Shown here: piece after piece, positions 28,501-40,500 of the stretch | Layout: the number at the start of each line of letters is the position of its first letter | How positions within the stretch are numbered: the first letter of the stretch is position 1 | Assembly: GCA_028015205.1 (NCBI GenBank) | Contig: CM051512.1 | Location: 23,963,139-24,027,138, forward strand | Direction: 5' to 3' | From: Mytilisepta virgata | Lineage: Eukaryota > Mollusca > Bivalvia > Mytilida > Mytilidae | Length of the DNA stretch: 64,000 nt | The notes under the pieces: generated by a model | Seen by the model: only the letters and a program-made list of their open reading frames with translations | What the model was told of the DNA's origin: nothing | Databases searched by the model: none | Made by a program: the position numbers and the translations under genes

Positions 28501-31500
28501 CTATCTTCTGGATGTCCTTCAAGATAGTCATGATCTGATGCTACAGCATACACATTTGCAGGAGGATACAGTTGAGAAATTGGAAATTTGGAAACACCTC
28601 TGTGGTTTAAACAAACATTACGAAAGTAATCATTATAATTAGCACAATTTCTGTATTTTGCTGGACGTGGATCAAACTGAACTTCACTTCCCTTTTTGTT
28701 TGCCAGGGGTAGACTGTTTGCTTTTATAGGGGAGCCTTTATACGGTTTACTATGGTGGAATGTCTGTAGCCTCTGTGTGCATGTTTCCTCAGATACAATT
28801 TCACCGTTGCATGAAAAATTATGCAGTGCTAAAAGAAGGCAGCATACATGCTTGCAGTGTGCAGTAGGTCCCATTCCCACTGCACATTCACATTGGCACT
28901 CATCTACACTCCCATTTTCATTTATGGCAACATCTATTTTGTAGGACACTGTCCTTTTCATTTGAGCTCGGAATTCAGATTTAACAAAGAATGTGTTATC
29001 ATATTTTGCAAGACGAATATATTTTAAAAACTTTTCCTTGTACAAATTTTTGGCATCCGAATCTAGAACCTTATCCATTGGTTTTAAATACACTTCTATA
29101 GTTTCCATTTTAAAGTCAACAAATTCAGTTCCACTATTAAAATCTTTGTAAAGGATAGAATCTGGAAGTGTCATTAAGTACTCTTCCCCAACTTCATCCT
29201 GATTTCCAAAATCTTTGTTTCTATCGTATGCCTCAAGCCTAAACAAAAACATTTAAAATTTTAGTTCAGAAATTTTCAACTATATATTCATTAGGAAATA
29301 TTTTTTACTGTCAGACTTTATTGTATCTCATATCATGATTTTAAAGGTTAAGATTTTAGATGAGAGTTTAGTATTCAAAAGATTTAATGTAAATTTAAAT
29401 AAGAAATGAAAAAGTTATAAATATCTAATTAAATATAAAAGAGTAGATACTTCTATTTACAAAATAATAATTCAAAGGATTAAATCTGATAATATTTCTA
29501 TTTATCAAAAAAAATCAAAGGATAAAATCTGATAATCACCTTTCTATCAATTCATGTTTACGTCCAGAAATCCTTGCTTTCCTCTTTCTTAATTCTTCTT
29601 TTAACTGGGGGAGACTCCATGATCCATAATTAGACATTGTGAAGAAAATAAAAAACTGCTTACAAAATAACTTGATAATTATGTGTACACCAGCAAATAG
29701 TGGGTAATTGTTTATGAAATAAATATTATATGTGTGTAGACTTGCTATAGATTACTGTAAACAAACGCTTTGGGTTATCAGCAGGAAGCTGACATGGACC
29801 CATTAAGCTATGCGCCATCTGGATTGATGAGGAGATAAATCTGACTTTGGTTACTCATTGTTGCTGAATCGTTCAAGTTTGTTTAAGTCTGAAATATGTT
29901 TTGTTGCATTTAAAAACACAGTGAGTAATAAAAATCCTTTTTCCAAAATCTTGATTATCTCTCTTTGCATAGTATCAGTGAGTACAGTCTTTCAAAGCAG
30001 AAAAAAACCATTAAATTCTTCTAACAGTGTTAAAAACTATCCTTTATTATAGCATGATATGTCATTGAAAAAAAAGGGTTTTATACAGACATCGAAGTGA
30101 AAAAGACAGCCTTTTAACAGATAAAAATACCTAAGTGGTCATCTTTCTGACTTAAAAGGCTTTCTATTATTCATACTCACATATTCATTTTCACTTTTTT
30201 CACAAGGATATAAAATATATGTATGTGTGTATGTGAAAAATATGGCCAACGAAATATTTATATCATTTCAAGGTGTATTATGAAAATAAGTAATCTGCAA
30301 AAAATCCTTTCAGCTTAAATTTATCCCAAATTTTAAATTATTTTCGTCAAATTTTGCTCTGGCAAAAAATACATGTGTAACCCAAAATATACCATACTTT
30401 GTCCAAAATGGGAAAATTTAAAAAGAACTTCTTACATCCAATGGTAAAGGTATTTATTCCAACAATGGTTCTCATGTTTTCCTCTCCAGCCTTTGTAGAT
30501 GGTCGCCAAACTATAAATTTTATCGTTCCTGTCCTTCTGGCATAGATTGTCCATTTACTGATCACAGAACAGCATGTAACAATGTCAGCATCACTTTCCA
30601 TGATGTATGCATTTCCTGAAAAGAAAAAAGTTTTTTTTTTTTTACCTTTGTGTCACAGAACTCATTGATATATTTCTTTATCGTTTTAAGGTTTGCCTTT
30701 TATGTTCGAGACAGGTATAAAAGGGCAAGGTCATTTAAACTATTCTAATTTCAGAATTATGTGCCTGTCCCAAGTGGACTTTGTCCGTGGTTCTATGTTA
30801 CTTTTTTGTTGTTTAACTACTTTGGAATACTGAGTTCAATTTCAAAAAAATTTATGATTTCTCTTGAGTTTCTTGTTTATACATAATAAATTTCTTTTTT
30901 ATTTGACGAGTCACAAGATTCTACTCTATATCTGTATGTTTATCTGTCTATTTTCCCCATTTCAGTCACAAGGAGGAATATTTTGGAGTTAATAAAGTAC
31001 ACATTTTTGTTTGCTAAAGGGAATCAATTTTTTTCAAGGAATTCATAAGACCTAGGATTGCTCTGGTTCTTGAATATATGATAAACTTACTGGACCAATG
31101 TAGAATGGAATATGAAATACAGGAGAGAGCAGGGTAGTAATGACATTAACATAAATTAGGAAAAGAAACAGTAGAATCTAGATTTCTCCAAATGTAATAT
31201 TAGTTTGAGGTATCGGTAGTTCGAGCCATCGAAATCTGGAAAATTTTCGGTTATGAACCAGCAATTAATTTAAAATTTAATTTACATCCTTTTTGTCTAT
31301 CCGATCGTTAAAACAACATCCATTCATCAAATATTATTGTGAAATTAATAATTAAGAATAAATCAACCATAAACATCAAGTGGATTATCAATGACCTGTA
31401 ATTGACAATTATTCACCTTCTTGTCATCAATGTCTGACCTCTGGTTTTTCACAATTATTTGTCACGTACGCCAATTAAAAATTATGTTCGAGTTACTGAG

Positions 31501-34500
31501 AGTAAATTACGTTATATTACTGTTGTACGGACCAGAAAATTAGTTCGAGAATTCGAGAAATCGGTGTTAAAAAAATCCAGGGTTTATTTACATAGAAATA
31601 ACAGAAAAAATGCCCGGACTTTCATAAAGGGTCGAGAAATCCATGGTTTTTGAGGGACCGGAGTTTGAGCCACCGAGATTCTACTGTAATTTCAACCAAG
31701 TTGTGACTGAAATGGCTGACTGGTTTCAGAAAATACCAGTACTCATGAACAGTAAACAATTACAGATTCCATGTAATGAAATAAGACTAAAATGACCTTT
31801 AATAGAAATAAGCAATAAAGTTTATATTCTATCCATACCTGAATTTGATTCTGAATAGATTGTTCCCATAGAAGTAATGTCCCTGTACCTGAATGGCACT
31901 GTTTCACAGTCTGAAGTAGAAAAAAATTGTTAAATGAAATTTTTATCTTCATTGCAAGGGTCTAAAATGTCTAAAATTTTACAACAAGTACTTAGCAATT
32001 ATGTATACAAAACTCATCTAAATAATACCAATCTGGTTGTTATCTGTACCAGTACCAGTGATGAAAATTCAAAAGTCAATGCAAACTAGAGGCTCAGATG
32101 GCTGAGCCTGTATCGCTCACGTGGCATGAAAGCCATTTTTATTGAGTCACTTCTCCCTATCATTATGAAGTGTGGTAAGCCTTGTAGGAACCAAATATTT
32201 CTTCATCAAGGTCCTTCTACTTACAGGTTAGCATATTCTAAAATTTGGCGGTTCTAGAGAAGATTTTTGCATGTATTTCCCACAGGGTCTTATGTTAACC
32301 TAAGTCCTCTGCTGAAGGCCATTTTGAATCAGAGTAACAACACTTGGTGACCATGTTTGGTTTCAAGCAATTTTGCAGTTCTGTAGATTTTTGTTATATG
32401 TCATAGACACTTTCTGTCAAGTCTGGCTCTATTTGGTCAAGCAGTTTTAGAGAAAAAATTTTTTTTTTAAATCAACCAATCAGAAACAAGAATTGCCTAT
32501 GGCAGCCATGTCTGTCACTTGATCTGGACAAAATGAGTGAACTTTGTAAAAAACCTCCACAGAAGCTTCCTGTCATGTCTCGTTCCCTTTGGCCAAGTGG
32601 TTTCAAAGAAAAAAATTATAAACCGATGAAAGACAAGAACTGCCCATGACGACCTGATCAGGAAGAAATGAGGAAACTGTACAGAACCTCCCAATAAGAT
32701 GCTTTCTGTCAAGTTTCGCTCCATTTGGCCAAGCAACTTCAGAGGAGAAATTTTTTTATATCAGCCAATCAGAAACAAGAACTGCTCATGGCGGCTATAT
32801 TTGCATTTTGATGGGGACAAAATGAGGAAACTTTATAAAGGACCTCCCATATATGCTTCCTGTCAGGTTTCGTTCCATTTGGGCAAGCGATTTCAGGAGA
32901 AGATTCTTTTATATAAGCCAATCAGAAACAAGAACTGCCAATGGTGACTATATATGTACTCGGATCAGGATGAAATAAAGAAATTTTGTAAAGAACCTCC
33001 AATAGATGCTTCCTTTCAAGTTTCCTTCCATTTGCCCAAGCAGTTCCAGAGAGAATTTTTTTTTTAATCAACCAATGAGAAACAAGAATTGCCTATGGCG
33101 GCCATGTTTTTTACCCGATCGGGACGAAATGAGAAAAACTTGTAAAGAATTCTGCGGTTATGCAGATTTTTGTTATATGTCATAAACACTTTCTGTCAAG
33201 TTTCGTTCCATTTGGCCATGCGATTTCAGAGAAGATTTTATTATATCAACCATGCGATTTCAGAGAAGATTTTTTTATATCAACCAATCAGAAACAAGAA
33301 CTGCCTATGTCGGCCATATTTGTAGTATGATCAGGACGAAATGAGGAAACTTTATAAAGGACCTTCCATATATGCTTCCTGTCAAGTTTTGTTCCATTTG
33401 GCTCAGCAGTTTCAGAGGAGAAGATTTTTTAAAATTCAGCCAATCAGAAACAACAATTGCCCATGGTGGCCATATTTGTTGTCCGATTGGGACGAAATGA
33501 GCAATCTATATAAAGAACCTTACATAAATGCTTCCTGCCAAATTTAATTCAATTTGGCCCATTGGTTTCAGAGGAGAGGATTAAAATGTGAAAAGTTAAT
33601 GGACGGACAACGGACACCAATTGATGACAAAGGCCTTTGGACAGGTTAGCTAAAAATGTGACTGTATTTAAATTACAACAATTAAACCAGACTTAAGGAT
33701 GTTTGCTGGTCATTTTTTTGAATTTTTGTCAGATGTTCAGAATTTTCTGGTTTTACCCATTTGAATGCCATCAATTATTTTTCAATAAGCCATTTGTAAA
33801 ACTTATAAAATCCTTGTTATTATTTAATGGTTTTTGTGAAATAAAACTTGTCCATGATAAAGCTATGTAAAATTAAGAGAGCCTATTTTTCCCGCCAAAT
33901 TTTCAATGTCCTATATCTCGAAAACAAGCACAAGGACCTATAATTTTTTTTCACTCTTTTAGTTCCTTTATTAATCCACTATCAATATTTACCAGTGTTA
34001 TGAAAAGCTTGTTATTTTGAAACTGAGCAGCGAACATCCTTTATTATTTTTTTACTAATGACAAGTTCCTAGTGGTATTTTTGTCTTATTCCTAATGTTG
34101 CAACAAAAAAATGTACAGACAATATTTCCTCATAGAAACATTTACTATTTTATGTAAATCTCACCACAGAAAAATACTAATAGGTACCGTACAACCCAAA
34201 GCTAGACAGCACTGATTATATAGTTACATTTACAGTAAGGTTGGGAACTCAGTAACATTTCTGTACAGTAAGGTTGGGAACTCGGTAACATTTCTGTACA
34301 GTAAGGTTGGGAACTCAGTAACATTTCTGTACAGTAAGGTTGGGAACTAAGTAACATTTCTGTACAGTAAGGTTGGGAACTCGGTAACATTTCTGTACAG
34401 TAAGGTTGGGAACTCGGTAACATTTCTGTACAGTAAGGTTGGGAACTAAGTAACATTTCTGTACAGTAAGGTTGGGAACTCGGTAACATTTCTGTACAGT

Positions 34501-37500
34501 AAGGTTGGGAACTCGGTAACATTTCTGTACAGTAAGGTTGGGAACTAAGTAACATTTCTGTACAGTAAGGTTGGGAACTCGGTAACATTTCTGTACAGTA
34601 AGGTTGGGAACTCGGTAACATTTCTGTACAGTAAGGTTGGGAACTCGGTAACATTTCTGTACAGCAAGTCTTTGACCCAGAATGTACTAATGTACCTATA
34701 TGTATATTGAGGTTTGTGAATAGGCAATGTGTCTTAGACCCAGACTGTACTATTGCACTTACATCCTTACATGCCTTAGTAAGGTTGGGTCTCAGACCAA
34801 GAATCAGTGTTTAAAATTGCCAGTCATCCAATCGTCAATGACAACCTAAGTTGATGACGGACGACCAAAAATTATATCTCATTCATAGAATGGATGACTG
34901 CAATTTTATTTTAAAAAAAGACCTTTCTTCTATATCAAAAACTAGAGGCTCTCAAGAGTGTGAATCGCTCACCTGGATTTATCTAGTCCACCTTGAGCAG
35001 GACTAAAATTTAAGTGTAGCAGTCAATGTGGCTAGTTTTCCCATAGGGTCCTATGTTAAACTAAGATTAGTTGTGGTAGCTAAGTCGGGGTCATCGGACA
35101 AAATTCTGAAAGAGATCAATCTAAGGACCACTGCCGCCAAGTCTGGTTCCAAATGGGCAAGTAGTTTCAGACAAGAAGATTTTTAAAATAATTTTCCCTA
35201 AGGTCCTATGTTAGATTAAGTTTGGCTGTGACGGCCATCTTAGTTGCCAGTCCAAGTCATCTGACATAAGTCTGAAAGAAGAACATCTAAGAACCAATGC
35301 TGTTAAGTCAGGTTCCAATTACCCCAGTAGTTTCAGATAAGATTTTTTTTTAAATTTCCCCATAGGGTCCTATGTTAAACTAAGTTTGGCTGTGGCAGCC
35401 ATCTTGGTTGATAGTCTGGGTATTTGGACACATTTCTGAAACAGAACTATATAAAGGCCATTATTTCCAAGTCTGGTTCCAATTGCTCCAGTGGAGTTAA
35501 ACTAAGTTGTTGCAGACATCTTGGTTGACAGTAGGGGTCATCAGATAAAAGTCTCAAAGAGGACCACTTAAGGACCATTGCTGGCAAGTCTGGTTCCAAC
35601 GGCTCATTGGTTTCAGAAAAGAAGATTTTTTTTAAAATATTCACATTACACTGTATGTCTTATGTTAAACTAAGTTCAGCTGTGGCGGCCATCTGTTGTT
35701 AGTCCGGGTCATCAGACACAATTCTGAAAGAGGACAATCTATGGACCATTGCTGTCAAGCCTGGTTCCAATTGGTCAAGTGGTTTCAGATGACGATTTTT
35801 CAATGAATTTTCCCATAGTGCCCTATGTTAAACTGATTTCGGCTGTGGCGCCATTTTGGTCATTGGACATAATTCTGAAAGAGAATCTCCTACCGACCAT
35901 TACTGCTAAGTCTGGTTCGAATTGGTCATGTAGTATCATAGAAGATTTTTTAAATTCATCCCCCCTTTTGTCTATTTTTAGTAACAGCAGCCCTGTCGGT
36001 TGGAAGTAAGGGATTACCCTACCAAAGCACCATTCCACCAAAGTTTCAGACAAAAAGATTTTTAAATGAGTTTTCCCATAGGGTCCTATATGAAACTAAG
36101 TTCCGCTATGGTGGCCATCTTCGTTGACAATCCTGTAAAATTCTCAAAAGAGGACCATCTAAGGACCAATGCTGCCAACTTTCTAAAAGAGAACCATTTA
36201 AGGACCATTACCGCTAAGTCTTGTTCCAGCTGGCTAAGTGATTTCAAACAAGAACACTTTTTAATGAATTTTCCCATAGGGCCCTATGTTAAACTAAGTT
36301 CAGCTCTGGCGGCCAACAGTCTGGGTCATCGGACAGAATTCTGAAAGTGGACCATTGCTACTAAGTCTAGTTCTAATTGGCTTAGTGGTTTCAAACAAGA
36401 ATATTTTTGAGTGAATTTCCCATAGGGTCCTATGTTAAACCCAGTTCAGCTGTGGTGACCATCTTGGTTCACAGTCCACGAAATCCGACACAATTCTGAA
36501 AGTGGACCATCTAAGGACCATTGCTGCCAAGTCTGGTTCCAATTGGTCAAGTGGTTTCAGAAAAGAAGATTTTTCAATAAATTTTCCCATAGGGCCCTAT
36601 GTTAAACTAAGTTTGGCTTTGGCAGCCATTTGGTTCACAGTATGGGTCATCAGACATAATCCTAAAAGAGAACCTCCTAAGGACCAATACTGCCAAGTTT
36701 GGTTGCAATTGGCCTTGTAGTTTCATAGAAGAAGATTTTTGAAATTCATCCCCCATTTTTTCTATTTTTAGTAACAGCAGCTATGTCGGTTGGAAGTCAT
36801 GGATGCCAGACATAAATTGAAAAGGGGGCCACCCAAGGACCATTCCACCAAAGTTTGGTCTCAATTGGCCCAGTGGTTTCAGAGGAGGAGGTCTTTAAAG
36901 GAAAGTTTACGCTGGACGCTGTCTTTAAAGGGCAAAAACTCCTATAAGGGGTCAATCAATGATTTTGGTAATGTTGACTTATTTGTAGATCTTACTTTGT
37001 TGAACATTTTTGATGTTTACAGTTTGTCTTTATCAGATAATAACCTAAAACTGCAAAATTTCCTTAAAATTAACAATTCAGGGGCAATAACCCAACAAAG
37101 GGTTGATCGATTTGTCTGAAAATTTCATGCCAGGTAGATGTTGACATGATGAACATTTTTATATGTGTCAGTTTTGCTCTAATGCTTTAGTTTTTGAGAT
37201 ATGAGACAAAAACTGCAGTTGTTCTATTTTTAACCATGTCCCCCATGTTGGTTGGCAGGCGAGGTCATCAGACACATATTTTAAACTAGATACCCTAATG
37301 AAGCTTGTGGCCGAGTTTGGTTCCATTGGCCCAGTAGTTTCAGAGGAGAAGATTTTTGTAAAATTTAATGCAAGACGGATGTCTGGACGCCAAATGATGA
37401 GAATAGCTCACTTGACCCTTTGGGTCAGGTAAGCTATAAAACTAGAAATTGAGTCTGTAAGACATGGATGCCCCACCTAAAATGTAGGTCATCATGTATG

Positions 37501-40500
37501 AATGCTCAGTACCCGGTACTATCCAAGGCACATCCACTGATGAAGTTTCATTGATACACTATGCTTAGTTCCATAGTTGTGGATGAGGCATAAAAAATTG
37601 AGTTTCAAACACTGCATAATGTACCAATGTACTTCCATGTATACATTGAGGTTGGAAACCTGGTAACATCTGTATTATGAGTCTCAGACCCAGACAATTC
37701 TATTGTACTTACATGTACAGTAAAGCTGGGAACCCAGAAACAGACAATCTCTGGTTGTAGTGTGAGTCTCAGACTAGAGAGTAATTATGTACTTAAATGT
37801 ACAGTAAGACTGGGAACCCAGAAACAGACATTCTCTGGTTGTAGTGTGAGTGTCAGATCCAGAGTGTAAATATGTACTTACATGTACAGTATGGTTTGGG
37901 AACCCAGAAACTGACATTCTCTGGTTGTAGTGTGAGTGTCAGACCCAGAGTGTAATTATGTACTTACATGTACAGTATGTTTGGGAACCCAGAAACAGAC
38001 ATTCTCTGGTTGTAGTGTCAGTCTCAGACCCAGAGTGTAATTATGTACTTACATGTACAGTAAGACTGGGAACCCAGTAACATACATTCTCTGGTTGTAA
38101 TGTGAATCTCAGACCCAGAGTGTAATTATGTACTTACATGTACAGTAAGGCTGGGAACCCAGAAACAGACATTCTCTGGTTGTAGTGTGAGTGTCAGACC
38201 CAGAGTGTAATAATGTACTTACATGTACAGTAAGACTGGGAACCCAGAAACAAACATTCTCTGGTTGTAGTGTGAGTCTCAGACCCAGAGTGTAATTATG
38301 TACTTACATGTACAGTATGGTTGGGAACCCAGAAACAGACATTCTCTTGTTGTAGTGTGAGTCTCAGACCCAGAGTGTAATTATGTACTTACATGTACAG
38401 TAAGGCTGGGAACCCAGAAACTGACATTCTCTGGTTGTAGTGTGAGTCTCAGACTCAGAGTGTAATTATGTACTTACATGTACAGTATGGTTGGGAACCC
38501 AGAAACAGACATTCTCTGGTTGTAGTGTGAGTCTCAGACCCAGAGTGTAATTATGTACTTACATCTACAGTATGTTTGGGAACACAGAAACAGACAATCT
38601 CTGGTTGTAGTGTCAGTCTCAGACCCAGAGTGTAATTATGTACTTACATGTACAGTATGGTTGGGAACCCAGAAACAGACATTCTCTGGTTGTAGTGTGA
38701 GTGTCAGACCCAGAGTGTAATTATGTACTTACAGGTACAGTATGGTTGGGAACCCAGAAACAGACATTCTCTGGTTGTAGTGTGAGTGTCAGACCCAGAG
38801 TGTAATTATGTACTTACATGTACAGTAAGGTTGGGAACCTGGCATCATACATTCTTTGGTTTCTGTAGTATGAGTCTCTGAGTTTGATTGTGCACAAGTG
38901 TTGGCATATCCATCCTTAGTTGTGTAGGCATTTGAACAGCTTCTTGTTCTGGTTTGTATCCCTCTTCCACAAGTCTGTGAGCAACCAGACCATGAACCCC
39001 ATACATTCCATTGTGGGACTAAAATATACAAATATTTTGTATGTAAATTAACAGCACTGGCCTAAAGCAATAAGCAAATTAAATTTGAATGCCTCTTTTT
39101 CATATAATACTACATGTTATATTAATACACATTAAATTGCTTTGGATCAGAACTTTGATTGAAAAGAAAATAGATTTTCTGAGGCCTGAGATTCCCCCAT
39201 TAAAAATTTTCCCCACATTATTGATGACCTGACAAAGGGATCATAATAGTAATTATGCATTATATCAGTCAATAATCAATATAATAATAATAGTTAATAA
39301 TTTTATGTCCAGATGGACCTATTTTCCTAGTAATTTTTTGTTAATTTCTATTTATTCAATTAAAAGTAAATATTATCTTTATCTGTAATAAATTCAATTT
39401 TTCCTTAATATTCATTTTCCACAATATATCACCATGATTGTATTTTAGAAGTATTGTTTTTGATTTTTTTTATTTCTTTCACAATACATCATATTTTTAA
39501 GATGGACTGATTTTCCTAGTTATTTTTTTTTCCAACAATTTTTCCTCGTAAAATTGATCCTTGGACTAAAATTACTATTAGTTGGAATGTTTTTATTAGG
39601 AAAATTCGACACCATGGATCTATTTCCCTAGGGACATTAGTCCACCCAGACTTATTTTACTAGCACCAAATTATCACTTACATGTACAGTAATAAACATT
39701 GTGTATAAATAAGTTTCATAATATTTAGTTGAGGCAAAGTAAAGTTAAAAGTGTGGAAACAGCAAATTCAGCAATTTTTCCATTTATAAAGGGTATACCT
39801 CCAGAACAGTGAATGTGACCTAACCCAAATTCAAACTCGATCAGTGTTTTGTGGAAATAAGCATTGTGTATGAGTTTCATAACATTTGGTTGAGGCAAAG
39901 TAATGTTAGAGTGCGGAAATGGCAAATTCAGCAATTTTTCCATTCATAAAGAGGCATAAAACAAGAACGGTAAAATTTACTGCAAAATTGTTGGTAATGA
40001 CAGAATTAATTTTAATCTGCTACTTTCATCATATTCATCAAATTCAGGACAGACACTTGCTATGCTTTCATTTAGTTTACATCGCAAAGTATGGTACTTT
40101 GGACATGAATAGAAAACATGATATTCATCTTCAACTACATTTAAATGCCAAAGTTTACATAACCGATCTTCTCTTTTTAAATCTTGTATGTCTTCCTCTT
40201 TCAACTTGAAGAAAATGGTCAGCCACACACATTTTACATATAAAGTTTTCTATTTTAAAAATCGCTATTAAGAATATAGTTATTGATTTCATATTTTGTC
40301 TTAATTTTACTATATAGAAAGATTTTACTGCTGTCTGTAGTTGATTTTAGTTTTTCAAAAACTCTCTTTTAGTTTTTCTCTAATGTCTTTATTTCAGTAT
40401 GATATTATGGCATATTACCATTTGCTACCACATACAAAATAAAAGAATTATGGGGGGGGGGGGAGGGTTTCTTGTAATCTTCAGTCAATTATTGTTAATT

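Larger units (their letters stand above)
25723..29856 (+). mobile_element. ISL2EU-like DNA transposon, apparently full length (4134 bp)
   Basis: The ends are inverted: GAGAAACCAAAGTCAG at the left and, reading inward on the other strand, GAGTAACCAAAGTCAG at the right, with further weaker match for about 35 bases. Each end is flanked by AT (25721-25722 and 29857-29858), which fits a two-base target duplication. It holds two convergent genes: a THAP and DDE transposase on the plus strand and a SAP/SWIM/YqaJ nuclease-like gene on the minus strand. That gene pair is characteristic of ISL2EU elements, a group of the PIF/Harbinger and IS5-like transposases. It is inserted in the intron A6-A7 of the large gene. 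Confidence 0.85.

Noticed and set aside
34202..34654. 150-codon minus-strand open frame with SQPYCT repeats
   Set aside because: Tandem DNA with an 11-codon period; no splice context and no domain. Treated as a minisatellite derived from an exon tail.
34217..34670. CRISPR-like regular spacing
   Set aside because: Units are contiguous with no unique spacers and the DNA is eukaryotic.
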